Assembly: GCA_035048485.1 (NCBI GenBank)
Contig: CM068582.1
Coordinates: forward strand, 34,799,596 to 34,863,595
Direction of reading: 5' to 3'
Origin: Pteria penguin
Lineage: Eukaryota; Mollusca; Bivalvia; Pterioida; Pteriidae
Length of the DNA: 64,000 nt
Of the stretch, positions 20,967 to 32,784 are shown piece by piece (position 1 is the stretch's first letter; every line of letters starts with the position of its first letter). A model generated the notes under the pieces. That model saw only the letters and a list, made by a program, of their open reading frames with translations. It was not told where the DNA came from and did not search any database. The translations under genes were made by a program, and so were the position numbers.

Positions 20967-20988
20967 AATAAATGAATATAACAATAAA
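20967..20988 (+). terminator. Two poly(A) signals after the GPCR
   Basis: AATAAA at 20967-20972 and again at 20983-20988, 20 and 36 nt after the stop, implying a very short 3' UTR if used. Confidence 0.5.
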
Positions 20989-20989
20989 A

Positions 20990-22920
20990 GACAATACGGA
21001 TAATGTTGTCACAATTTTCGTCACTGTGTCGAGATACTTTATTTTCACTTCTAGATATACCGGGTGTATAGATTATTTGTGTTCTTGGACACTGCATGCA
21101 TCCTGTATTTACTGCAGGTTTCAAAAAAATATTTTCCCCGAAAATCGCAACGGACAGTAGCTGTCCAACGTTGATCAGTAAGCCAGAGGTTGTCCGTCAC
21201 AATGCCTGACATGCTCTCTTCTACATACTATTTCCTATCTTGCCAATTCTGCTTACAGTGATTACATAGAGGCTCAATGCGTGTACTAAGTTTTATCTTT
21301 TATCTTTTTTATACACATGAATATGTACATTCAAAATTATTTATAACGGCCATACGTTTATTTACATTTAAATTCCCGCTGTAACCCCCTCTTTCTTTCT
21401 ATTTCTATTACTACTTCACTGTTAGGAAAAAAATTATCAAAGCGTCGAATTCCTGCGAGGAATATGTGTAGCGTTTATAATGTTTGTAATTACGATTCTT
21501 TAAACTGAAAAAAAAAAGATTAATACATATACCAGCAAAAAAATATATCCATCAGTTATTTCATCCACATCTAAATCAAATGGAAAGAGGAGGATTGTTT
21601 GTCGTGACTCTGAGACACTGCTTTAAGTGTAAATAGTTTCCTAAAGTATGCTTTAACCTAATTAAACTACCTTTCACGCAGGTAAACTTAAAGGCATTGA
21701 CAGTGCTTTCATGACTGACGAAAACTTCTCTAGATGTTGTGAACTCTATTATCTTTTCGTCACAAAGGCGTGATTATAAAATTTCCACAAAAAGTTTACT
21801 CTCCGAAAGTGTCCACTTTCGTTAATTGATAAATTATATTTTATGTTTTATTATCTATAATTAATTAACAATTTTACTGTGTCCTTTCACAAGATGCCTT
21901 GTGTAATTTTAGAAGCCATGGCTTCTGGCGTCAGATGAAAAAAAGAACAATTATACGTTGCTATTGTCATTGCGTAGTATTTTAGTGTTATTTTCTCTGT
22001 ACGAAATGTTACGAATGTTGTTAAAATAAATCAGATACAACGTTTGTGACCGTGAACGTAGAATGTTGGCAACGCCCTACATTCTCCCTCCCAAATGCCT
22101 TTATAAAACTGAAACAATGATACTTGGCTCCTCAAGCTGTGCTTAAATATTCAATGCAATTCCGTGTGCACCAAAGCAACGCTTTAAGTTGGAAGAAAAC
22201 AGCATTCGGGCTATTTCGCCCTTTTCAGGAACACATTTGATTTGTTCCAATTGAACAAAGCTTTTATCACGTGACCCATGAAATTTATACCACATGATCA
22301 TGTTATACTGCCAATGTAATCGTTTCCGATGATCAATATAAGGCATGTATATATTTTATGAATACCGACGACCGGTAGTTTATCATTTCTCTCTAGACAA
22401 GATGCCTAGTGAATGATTTCATAAATATGTTACGAATAATATGCGTTTCAATTTTCAACATAGACTATTCTATGTAATACTTATTTTTGTATATAAGGTT
22501 TTGTACATAAGGCACTAAAATCGAATAATATAAACTCGTTATTCTGGATACAAATATGTCCATAAGGCTTTAATTATTTCTAAAATACATGAATATTCAT
22601 TGAGTTATTTACTATATTGTTACTATGATGTTATGTAATAAATAGATTTATTTATGTTGTATAATATTCAAAACGCATCTTCTGTTATTTGTCTGCAAAT
22701 AAATGTAATCTTCATATTCAATGAGTTCATCTTTTCATTCAAATAACATGAAGCTCCAGTGTTTTTCTCTTCAATCAGGTCCACTATAAGGACCCTTCCC
22801 AATGGAAATTACAATAAACATTGATTTTCCCTCAATTTGTCTAAATTTTACCCAAACATTGATCTGTCTTCATTATGCAAATGGGACAAAAATATCCAAA
22901 TGAAAAGGTATAGGCAAATT
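20990..22920. other. AT-rich intergenic sequence after the GPCR
   Basis: No further gene, RNA or clear mobile element recognised. Confidence 0.4.
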
Positions 22921-22924
22921 TGAA

Positions 22925-23220
22925 AAAAGCTGCGTTTGTGAAACACTAATGCCACCAAAGTCCAAAAAGATATTTTTAGCAAGAAGGTCATTGTCAAAGT
23001 TACAAGGTCACTGACCTTGGCGTCATTTGAAAGGGCTGCAATACCGGTACTTGAGTACGCATGTGAAATATGAAGTTTCTAGCTCTCACGGTTCAAAAGT
23101 TATAGCCAAGGTTAAAGTTGACAACAGACAGACAAACAAACAAACCTACAAACTGGCAAACAGACAGGACAAAAACAATATGAACCCGATCTACCGATTC
23201 GGGGACATAAAACCAGCATG
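22925..23220 (+). repeat. Family B repeat with IR1 site
   Basis: TTGTGAAACACTAATGCC, AAGAAGGTCATTGTCAAAG, CGTCATTTGAAAGGGC and GTTCAAAAGTTATAGCCAAG match 7256-7470. AGGTCACTGACCT lies at 23005-23017. The end is rich in GACAGACAAAC as in the other AGGTCA families. Confidence 0.7.
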
Positions 23221-23317
23221 TCTGCTACATGGATTTTTTTACTCTTGTACGTTACGTCAAAGAGTAAACTGAAGACATCTGACAGAGCTGTATGACAAAA
23301 ATCACCAAAATTAATTC

Positions 23318-23536
23318 AAGTGAATGGTGGTAGCATCTGCCTGGTGCTTTGCAAAGAAATGTTGACCTCTGCAATGAACCCTTGTAAAGAGTCAAATGAT
23401 CTCTAACAAACAAATAGGTCCTCGCTTTTTTATCGTCTCATTTGAAAGAAAAGACACCAAAGAGCCACTAGTAAGAATTAAACCGGGACCTTACGACCCG
23501 AGCCGATCCCGCTATCGAATGTGATACGCCGGTCCC
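23318..23536 (-). mobile_element. Decayed SINE-2 copy, minus strand
   Basis: From tail to head: GGTGGTAGCATCTGCCTGG, TTGACCTCTGCAATGAACCC, TCGTCTCATTTGAAAG and a tRNA-like head AACCGGGACCTTACGACCCG then ACGCCGGTCC, all in SINE-2 minus-strand order. Confidence 0.75.
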
Positions 23537-23539
23537 TAT

Positions 23540-24330
23540 GTGGTTGTTGACCCTGGTGAACATCGACAAATTAAATGTCCATTCATGAACATCGATCAAA
23601 TACTAGATGTAGTTCACGAGAAGTTTTTACGGGACAATTACCCCCACCTCCATTCCAGCAAGGAAGTCGTTATACAACAAATGCAATTTGACCTTGACCT
23701 TGGAGATGCCAACTACGGTTAAGGCTATGTCATATCATTAAGTATAACTTGGGACATATACATATTAAAATTACAGTTTCATGGACATGACACTGACCGA
23801 CCTTGACCGTGGAATACGAAATATCGCAACTACAGTAACGTCAACATACACGCGCACTTTGTGATTGTTACGACGTCATATAATTATGACGTAAGTTGCC
23901 CACATAAAAGTGCCCACATCGAGAACAATGGACTTGGTAGGTGACTAAATGAAAACCGTGACGGAGTTTAGTAGTTGCGATCCTCCGTATTGGACATGTG
24001 ATCTTGGGTGAAGTCACGCCATACCCTTGCATCAGGGTACTAATTGAATTAAACATGAAGCATATCTATATTATATTTATACTTTCATGAAGAGGACACT
24101 AATTTAGTCACTGTGATCTCGACCTTACATTACGGCGTTGGGCAAGCCCATACCACATCCTTGTGTCAAGAAAAGATCAACAGTAGTACTTACACGACAA
24201 AACGTTTTGGAAAAGTCTTAAACAGGGTTCATCGACCTTGTCCTTGGAGATATGACTTAAGATCACAACACATCCTTGTGCTGTAAGTAACAATGTGTGA
24301 AGTATAATAGATTTTATAAAGTAATAATAC
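23540..24330 (+). repeat. Dispersed TGACCTTGACC-type repeat
   Basis: Contains TGACCTTGACCTTGGAGAT, CTTGACCGTGGAATACG, CTCGACCTTACATTACGG and CATCCTTGTG, in line with the AGGTCA-rich repeats elsewhere. A 60-codon open frame at 23540-23722 falls inside and is not convincing as a gene. Confidence 0.45.
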
Positions 24331-24605
24331 TGAGATGACAAAGTTTTAAAATCTTCTTTATCGGACGAAGACAAACAGATGGGTAGGGTGAGACATGAAC
24401 CTCACAACTTCCACTGCAGGGGCATTTTTGTCTCCTATCATAGCGTTTGTAATATTAATCTATAAATAAAACAGACTTTCATTCGATCTTACCAAACTTG
24501 TAAAATGAACAGAAAATACCTTGATTTCCGTAACAGAAAATTTCTTTGACATATTTCAGCTATCGACCACTCCTTTATGTAAATCTAAGCAATAGGGTCC
24601 GGTAG

Positions 24606-24860
24606 AAGAACCCGACATTGATTATTATTGCAAGTACAAATCCAAATATACATGAGATAGAACGCGTGAATACAGAGCTTGGACAGACGAAGGAACCAGA
24701 AACATACAAGACCTCAAATCAGAAACAGACAGACGAACAATACGTGACCTTAAGGCCTCTTGTTCGTAACCCAAAGAGGAATGAGCCGCACCCACAGGAG
24801 GTGGTCATTATCGACGGCGAGGCTAATCTGACCAATAGTGAGATTTCTGAAAATTCGTGA
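24606..24860 (+). CDS. Possible 3'-terminal coding exon, cytoplasmic-tail-like, unknown
   Basis: Open frame after an upstream in-frame TAG and ending TGA 24858. It encodes a polar acidic stretch with EQYVTLRPLVRNPKR and QEVVIIDGEANLTNSE, codon use more even than the surroundings. There is no ATG near the start, so it would have to be a terminal exon (GGTAG before 24606 is a weak acceptor). Upstream at about 24422-24471, after CCACTGCAG, a short frame AGAFLSPIIAFVILIYK looks like a membrane helix. Linking the two is speculative. Confidence 0.22.
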   Translation, partial: KNPTLIIIASTNPNIHEIERVNTELGQTKEPETYKTSNQKQTDEQYVTLRPLVRNPKRNEPHPQEVVIIDGEANLTNSEISENS

Positions 24861-24869
24861 CAACACAAT

Positions 24870-25560
24870 ACTAGTAATCAAGCAGCTAATCATTCTGACA
24901 TAATGCACTTTAAAACGGGTGTTCCTTTGGGAATGTTGAAGTGCACGAGGTTTTTATTTCCAAACATTGTTAAACCTATAATATTTGTTTTCCAATCGAC
25001 AGGTGGGTGAATCCATAGACAATGGTTGCATCACACGATATAGTTGTTCCCGAGATGATCTGTCATTCCATGTATATATAACTGGTTGCCTGTAATCGCA
25101 ACCCATATCTCAAGCAATCAAAATACACATTTATTGAAACGGCTTCATATCATATTATGTAAACAAACGCCTCTGTTAAGGACCATTTTCTTGGCTTCAA
25201 CATTCCAGCTGTTTTGGTGATGCTAATGGTAAACATGACCATTTGCTATATTTCAGAAACACCGTAGAAAGAACTATCGTAAGAAAAATCTAATATACAG
25301 ACCTAAACAGTCACAATCCTACCGATTGAGTGAAAGATATTCTAAAAATGAAGGTAAAGGCTGACGTGTTGAAAAAAAAAACAACTCATACCGTGTGAGT
25401 ATTGACGTCGCAATTAAGAAAACGCCGGTAATTAGTAGTCAGAACAAAATTGTGGACGAGATATACCACAAATTTTAAAACCAATAAAAATGCGTGTTAC
25501 ATGTAAAATTAAATGACATGGAGAAACCACGGACTTTCGGAAGGTATACTGACTGACTTA
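24870..25560. other. Unassigned intergenic sequence
   Basis: No gene or repeat recognised. Confidence 0.35.
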
Positions 25561-25570
25561 CCCACCGCAG

Positions 25571-25992
25571 TGTGAATCTAAACTTCATAGGAGCGAGGTA
25601 CTATGCTGAGCCTCAATGCAGCATTTCAGCCTACTTAGTTACCTAGGCTCTCAGACTAAGTCACATGTAAAGCTCACCAATGTGAATCTAAACTTCATAG
25701 CAGCGAGGCACTATACTGAGCCCAAGTGCAGCATTTAAGCCCACTCAGTGACCCAGACGCTAGGACCAATGTGAATCTAAACTTCATAGAAGCGAAGTAC
25801 TATACTGGGCCTCAGTGCAGCATTTCAGCGCACTCAGTGATCCAGTCTCTTAGACCAAGTCCCATGTAAAACACACCAATGAGAATCTTAACTTCATAGA
25901 AGCGAGGTACTATACTTAGCCTCAGTGCAGCATTTCAGCCCACTCAGTGACCCAGGCTCTTAGACCAAGTCTCATGTTTAAACACACCAATG
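25571..25992. repeat. Four-copy tandem repeat of about 110 bp
   Basis: Copies start with TGTGAATCTAAACTTCATAG at 25571, 25681, 25770 and (TGAGAATCTTAAC) 25880; the second is 89 bp long, the others about 110. Shared blocks: GAGGTACTATACTGAGCC, GTGCAGCATTTCAGCC, CTCAGTGACCCAGGC. No ORF. Confidence 0.9.
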
Positions 25993-25999
25993 TTGTCAT

Positions 26000-26734
26000 T
26001 ATGACTGGGGCAATCACGGTTGCCTACTTGTACAATGTTCTACCCTTCAGTCATCCTTCACGTCTACTAAATAATTCATACACAAATGTTAGGGAGTTGC
26101 AGAGAACTTTCATGAAGTGAAGTTACATCTCGATTTATTCATAAATAACTGAGTTAGAAAATGAATTTCCACTGTAACGGTGAAATAGAATAAATAATAT
26201 ATACCAAGGTCATTATACACTGTGGGATTATGGGGAACGCTTACATAAATTCTGATAAAGATTCGTTTTTATCCAAATGTAAGATCCAAGCACAGACTTT
26301 TTAGTATCTTACCATAGAATCGACGAGAAATGGAAGAAAATATTTATATTACTGTCGTTTGCTAACTTTCAAATTCCACTAATCTTTAAGTAAGCACGTG
26401 ACCATAGAATCTGAAAGTTAGCACACGATATTATCCAACTTTTTATTCATTTATTTATATCCAATCTATAGTACTTCCACGACAAATATGCTGAGCATCT
26501 AATGGCGTATGCATTAGAATGAAAGTGAGTCGCGCGGACAGATTGGTAAAGGACTCTCGCCTGATGTCAAACCTTTATTAATGACAAAGATTAATCCCCT
26601 ACCTTACATATAATCTATTTCAGGACAGCAAACTTAAGTAACACGATACTTCAAATTTCGACACTATGAAATTTCAATGGCAAATTCCTGACCTTACATT
26701 GACTTAAGAATAATACTATAAACAACATATGCAA
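26000..26734. other. Unassigned AT-rich sequence before the LINE remnant
   Basis: May include highly decayed LINE sequence, but nothing I can align by eye. Confidence 0.3.
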
Positions 26735-27400
26735 TTCTGCTTTAAGAAAATCAATGTCCTTGAATTTAACTATCTCCATAATAAATCTATTTGTCCAATA
26801 TTAATGATACTTTTAATTCCTCCAACACTAGATTATGCTTGTGAGGTATAGGGTGTTTGTTCTCCAATCGATGCAAATATATCTGAAAAAGTACAACTGG
26901 AAGCGGCCAGACTAGTTACTGGTTGATCCCTGTGGGCTAGTCGAGAATCTCCTCATATTTTCTTACTGATATTAATTTGCCATTTCATAGAATTGTGAAA
27001 GGAATCTATGGAGTCAAAGAGACTTCAGATTATCGAAGTAATACGTTTATTTCATTCTTTCCGTCGTCTATCAAAATGTTGGGATGACCTCGACTGCAAC
27101 TGAAGCATAATTATATAGTGAACCAAATTTTAAACTTGCTCTCAAAAACAGATATCAGATAAATAAAGTTCTATCTTATTTTCGGGATAGAAAAAAAGCA
27201 ACATTTTTACAAGTTTGAGAAATAAATGTAGCATACTAAAAGCTGACCTGTACAGAGTTAATTTAGTTTATGATAGAAAATACGCCTGCAGTTATCCATG
27301 TGAAGACTCTTCCCCTTTTCTGCTGAAGTGTCCTAATTATAACGCCCACAGAATTCATTTATTTACTACTTTAATTTAGGTCAACATCGGCTTTTAAATG
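26735..27400 (+). pseudogene. Decayed LINE reverse-transcriptase C-terminus
   Basis: Translated pieces match the end of a non-LTR retrotransposon reverse transcriptase. About 26815-26945 reads TLDYACEV, then a stop, then KVQLEAARLVTG, stop, SLWASRES, corresponding to the family pattern P.LdYA..VW, leq.QleAARivTG, asres. About 27230-27380 reads LKADLYRVNLV, then CSYPCEDSSPFLLKCPNYNAHR, the C..C.E...H.L..CP.Y...R zinc-like tail found in CR1/Jockey-like LINEs. At least three in-frame stops plus gaps: dead. Could be related to the LINE that moves the local SINEs, but the 3' ends are not comparable here. Confidence 0.75.
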
Positions 27401-28014
27401 TTGATGACCTAACATAAAATAGTGAAGAAAAGGAAAGGAAAATCTATCTTTTTCACAAATGTTTTTGATCTTTCTACAAGGGATTATAACTTCCACAGTA
27501 ATTAAGGGTCAACTTAAATATTACAGTAGCCATCATTCTCCTCCCCCTTTTCTTCCCTTTATACATTGTTTATCCACCGGACAGATTAGTTAGGTTCTTC
27601 TACTAACCGTTCATTTGTGTTTACATAATTGTGTTGTAATTCTTAGGAGACGGCACAAATAATGTTGTTATAACTTGCACCCGACGCCAGTTTTGCCTGA
27701 AACTTCGAGCGATGTGTGGATGATAAATGACGGGCAACCACCATTCACACGTTTAGTGAGAAATCGACATTGGAATGAGAAAAAGCTCCATAAAACTTCT
27801 TTTCTACGGACGCAGCGCTTGAATCGTATCAACGACAAAAATGACGTATGTATCACGTCCGACAAAGAGACATGCAAGAATGCTTGTTAACGATTAGCAA
27901 TCCGCGTGCGAATACGGTCATGACCGTGCTGTAGCATGATTGGAGAGAAATTTATCCATGTGAAAATCTTCGTCTGTGTTCTTGTTATATTTTTCAATGT
28001 TAATCTCTTTGAAT
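27400..28014. other. Unassigned sequence with a CpG-rich patch
   Basis: 27670-27890 is unusually CpG-rich for the region and holds a 72-codon plus-strand frame (ending TCKNAC, TAA 27888). I cannot link it to splice sites or a family. Confidence 0.3.
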
Positions 28015-28462
28015 CAGGGGCGCAGCTGCCTATACGCCAGCACGCCATGGCGTGCACATCACTGGGACAAAAAAAAAATGAAAATTAAAATGTGACTCAA
28101 AAACATCCATATCATATGACAACTCGTAAGTGTCAAATTAATTTGTGAAAACAATAATCTTCAACTTACTCAAAATCCAAAAGGCTTCAATGTTAAGAGG
28201 TAGATTCAAGTTCAGCTTTTATTGTGTTCGACATATATCCTTCAATATTAAACGTCATTTCTTATGACAAAAATAGTTTCAATGTTATCAAGATGTAGTC
28301 CAGAAAGCACGACTTTGCATTGAATTTTACAAAATTTTCTCGGGGGAGACCCTCGAACCCCCACTTGCAAGAGAGGGTGATCCCATCCCCCTCTCAGAGC
28401 TGCGCCCGCCTCGTGAGAAGCTTTCTTTGCGTGCACATTAAATATTTCTAGCTACGCCCCTG
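28015..28462. mobile_element. 448-bp hAT-like MITE
   Basis: The left end CAGGGGCGCAGCT and the complement of the right end CAGGGGCGTAGCT are inverted termini. TGAAT directly abuts both ends (5 bp identical; hAT elements normally give 8, so the duplication may be eroded). Inner sequence GCGTGCACAT also recurs inverted near each end. No transposase frame. Confidence 0.7.
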
Positions 28463-28635
28463 TGAATGGCCGATTCTTGTTGTTAAAACCTTTATGTTAC
28501 ACCTTACAAATAATTGCCACACTCTTTCTGAACATAAGCTATTATGATGTGGTCCAATCTAGAGATACCTAAAATGGATTTTAAAAATCTCTGCATGTCT
28601 ATTGTTCTCGTCTCCGCTATTCTTCAGATTATCAT

Positions 28636-30245
28636 GTATTGATTTACGTCACACACAGATCATTTTATTAATATGATGGCAGCTCCTGTCGGGTGCATAA
28701 TGCAAAAAGCAAAAGCAGCAAGAGATCTAAGGTAGCAGACTTACAGAAGCAGTGAGAGATCTCTTACATGCCACTAAGGTAGCAGACCCACAAAAGCAAT
28801 GAGCGATCTTTTACATGTCACTCAGGTAGCAGACCTACAGAAGCAGTGAGAAATCTTTTACATGCCACTACGGTAGCAGACCTACAGAAGCAACGAGAAA
28901 TCTTTACCATGTCACTAAGGCAGCAGACCTACAGATGCAGTGAGAGATCTCTTACATGCCACTAAGGTAGCAGACATACAGAAGCAGTGAGAGATCTCTT
29001 ACATGCCACTAAGACAGCAAACATACAGAAGCAGTGAGAAATCTCTTACATGCCACTAAGATAGCAGACATACAGAGGCAGTGAGAGACCTTTTACATGT
29101 CACTAAGGCAGCAGACATACAGAAGTAGTCAGAGACCTTTTACATGCCACTAAGGTAACAGACCTACAGAAGCAGTGAGAGATCTCTTACATGCCACTAA
29201 GATAGCAGACCTACAGAAGCAACGAGAAATCTTTTACATGCCACTACGGTAGCAGACCTACAGAAGCAGTAAGAGATCTAAGGCAGCAGACATACAGAAG
29301 CAGTGAGAGATCTCTTATATGCCACTAAGGTAGAAGACATAAAGAAGCAGTGAAAGATCTCTTACATGCCACTAAGGTAGCAGACCTACAGAAGCAGTGA
29401 GAGATCTCTTACATGCCACTAAGGTAGCAGACCCACAAAAGCAATGAGCGATCTTTTACATGCCACTCAGGTAGCAGACCTACAGAAGCAACTAGAAATC
29501 TTTACCATGTCACTAAGACAGCAGACCTACAGAGGCAGTGAGAGATCTCTTACATGCCACTAAGGTAGCAGACATACAGAAGCAGTGAGAAATCTCTTAC
29601 ATGCCACTAAGACAGCAGACATACAGAAGCAGTGAGAGATCTCTTACATGCCACTAAGACAGCAGACCTATAGAAGCAGTGAGAGATCTCTTACATGTCA
29701 CTAAGGTAGATGACCCACAGAAGCAGTGAGAGACCTTTCACATGTCACTAAGGCAGCAGACATACAGAAGTAGTCAGAGACCTTTTACATGCCACTAAGG
29801 TAACAGACCTACAGAAGCAGTGAGAGATCTCTTACATGCCACTAAGACAGCAGACCTACAGAAGCAAAGAGAAATCTTTTACATGCCACTAGGGTAGCAG
29901 ACCTACAGAAGCAGTAAGAGATCTAAGGCAGCAGACATACAGAAGCAGTGAGAGATCTCTTATATGCCACTAAGGTAGAAGACATAAAGAAGCAGTGAAA
30001 GATCTCTTACATGCCACTAAGGCAGCAGACCTACAGAAGCAGTGAGAGATCTTTTACAAGCCAATGTATTCCTGAACAAAGAACCTCGATTTATACTACT
30101 AGCACATTTTCCACAAAAAAGGGATAGAAAATGATAATTCAACCCCTCACAATCCCTAAAGAAGGTATCCGTGCCGACAGCTGGAATCGAACCCAAATCG
30201 TCAGATTTGAAATGCATTGTGATACAACTGGGCCAATCTGCTCCA
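28636..30245 (-). repeat. SINE-2 copy whose centre expanded into a ~46-bp minisatellite (about 30 units)
   Basis: The left flank (GATTTACGTCACACACAGAT, ATATGATGGCAGCTCCTGTC) is the minus-strand SINE-2 tail side. The right flank (AACCTCGATTTATAC; GCCGACAGCTGGAATCGAAC) is its 5' body and tRNA head. Between them, 28706-30056 repeats CAGACCTACAGAAGCAGTGA, GAGATCTCTTACATGCCACT, AAGGTAG. That unit equals the SINE-2 central block (compare GACCCTTCCGAAGCAGTTAG, GATCTTTTACGTGCCACGC at 5363-5400). A 645-bp higher-order period is visible. Confidence 0.85.
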
Positions 30246-30249
30246 TACC

Positions 30250-31800
30250 TAATTTCTTTGTCACTTTCTCTTTACTTAGAATAAATTTTAGTGGCGTAAT
30301 AAAATTTCAGTATTCCATTGTCGATTTTTTCTCAAAGGTGTTGAAATCGTTTAGCGATCGTGATGAAAGACATACTGTTGTTACACAATATTCGAAAGAT
30401 TTTCTGTTGTTGTTGCTGTTATTTTTATTTTTATTATTATTTTGTTTTCTTTTTCGAATCAATATTAAGATTTTCACGGGAACAAGATGTTTGCGAATGG
30501 TTGCATTAGGTTGGCGACAACTGTCTTCATAACGACACAATGGAAGATTTTTTACACAATATATTTCATTTATCTGTATGCAAGAAATTTTCCTTAATTA
30601 ACCATGTGCTGGTCGATTTTGTTTTAGTACACAGATTATGCAAAATTTCCACGGGAAAGGTATTACTTGACCAGTGTACTTTGACACTCCTACTAATAGG
30701 TTTTGGTTTACATTTAGTATTTTCGTTCGTACGTGACAGGGTAGTTTCATTCTATACGGATTTATAAGTTTTTCGAACAATTGCGGTCCTATATAACGCA
30801 AACAAATCCCTTTCTAAAACTCAGTTCTAACAAAAAAAAAAAAAAACAAAATTACAAAACAATAAATAAAAGGAAAATAAAGAAAGGAAAATACACATAC
30901 ACAAAACCAAAAACACCCCCACCCCCAAACAAAAATTTAGAAAACTAAAAAGAAAAAAACACACCACATTCCTCTGACTGTTTTAAATATCTACATCCCC
31001 TACATACATAAATTCAGTAATGAACTTGTATCAATACGACGTAATCGCGGATCAAACCTATGCTCTCGGAACACATAATGGACTCTATGTGAATAACACT
31101 TAAAAATGTCAAGAATCTAGATTCCCGCTCGAAAACTTTTATTTCACTACACGAATGTAGCTCGTCTGTATCCCCATCCTTCATATCGATAATACAGCAC
31201 ACACACTTCTCGTTATCTTGACGTTTTGAAGACTACGTTACTTATACACCACACGATCTATAAAGGTTGGTATTTTCAGAACGTTTATCGCATGAACAGT
31301 CCGTTAATAGCATTATATATAAATTCTGGATAAAACGTGAGATAGTTTTCGTTCATTCAATGACCGCTACAAATTAGGTTCTAATTGCGTAGCTTTATTC
31401 GTAATACTCTACACCTCGTATCAAATAAAGTGAGAAACGATATTACACCATGTGCTATATTTGGTACTGAAATATCAGAAGACGACACTGGGTACAGCAA
31501 TCAAACACACTCTGGGATTACTGTCGTTCAAGCATACTGATGCCCAAATGAAACTTGTAGAAAGATATTCTATTAAATTTCCTTGATTTTCTTTACTTCA
31601 TACAAAATTAACACCGACAGATTCATATTGAAAGGAACATTTCAAATAATCCTTCGTCTTAAAATAAGTACATTAAACAATACACGAGCGAATAATAAGG
31701 ACTCATACCTACGCGTAGCATAAAACTTTGTCATTTCTTTATTGAATTTTATATCAATGTTTTCTATTTTAACATTTTTCTTTTACATGCACACATGATA
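30250..31800. other. Unassigned AT-rich sequence
   Basis: Low-complexity A-rich stretch at 30830-30960. Short frames only; no gene recognised. Confidence 0.35.
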
Positions 31801-31804
31801 ACTG

Positions 31805-31965
31805 CCTTTAGTTCAGTCGACAAGAAGCATAGCTTATGATCGAGAAGTCCGGTGTTCGAATCCCATAGGTGAATCGTCGGAGTCCTGTCTCTCGGGGGAA
31901 TAATAGTTCCGTGTGGCACGTTAACAATAATGAAAGGACTTGAAAGTCCTCAAGGTCGGAATTGC
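31805..31965 (+). mobile_element. Diverged SINE-2-like tRNA head
   Basis: GCCTTTAGTTCAGTCGACAAG, GGTGTTCGAATCCCATAGG, GAGTCCTGTCTCTCGG and TGTGGCACGTTAA follow SINE-2 order. The 3' half is missing. Confidence 0.6.
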
Positions 31966-32780
31966 ATGGTCAAGTACATCAAAGGTAATAAAGTCGTGAT
32001 CCACCAAGAGATCACACACCAAGCGTGTAATGTTTAGGATCAGTATTGACAAAAACACGGTCTGCGCACAGGTGCTCGTTTTCATATAAACAACGGCTCC
32101 GCCATGTACACCTCTGTACGTCTCCGTCTCGTACTATATAGTTATCTCATTCTCTCTTATCACTTTTGATCTTGACAGTAGTGTGAAATTAGCAATCTGG
32201 ACAGTCTCCCGCTGTACATGTACATTTGGGGAAAACCACGTCAACACATGTAGATCTATAAATAACTGGCGTAGATCTATAAATAACTGGCTATTTTTAG
32301 TAGCATTACACATCAACAACTACCAAGACGTTTGTTTATCGTTGTGACGAGAAGATTGTAGAGTACTTCGAATTCCACTACTATAAAAAGAAGCGATATT
32401 CTCAAGTTTTATTAATTATAATACAACGGATACTAGTGCGGACTAGTAGTGTACTTCTTAAATTACGGCACAGCTACACATTAATGTTAATCGTACTTTT
32501 TCGGGACTTTCCGTCGAGTATTCGGAAAGATTGCATGTCCTCCAGCGCATTAATATAACTCGTCTAAATCGATGGAATAAAGGCACATCTATTTTCTCAT
32601 CTGATCAAACTTATCTTGTATTGACTCGTACAATATGAACTATAAGTACTAAAAGTAAATCTAATCACGCTTTTTCTAAATATCGACGCACTATTTATAC
32701 ACGAGGAGGTATTTTCTGCGTTCCACGCGTTCACCACAGCATATTCTAACGACTAGGGTCTGGATCCGACCAAAAAACTA
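31965..32780. other. Unassigned intergenic sequence
   Basis: Contains a perfect 21-bp tandem duplication near 32250-32292 (GTAGATCTATAAATAACTGG). No gene recognised. Confidence 0.35.
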
Positions 32781-32784
32781 GAAC

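Noticed and set aside
23540..23722. 60-codon frame after a SINE-2 copy
   Set aside because: No ATG start, and it overlaps TGACCTTGACC repeat sequence.
28706..30056. Regular repeats with similar spacing that could suggest a CRISPR array
   Set aside because: Units are directly adjoining with no unique spacers, are derived from a SINE, and the host is a eukaryote.
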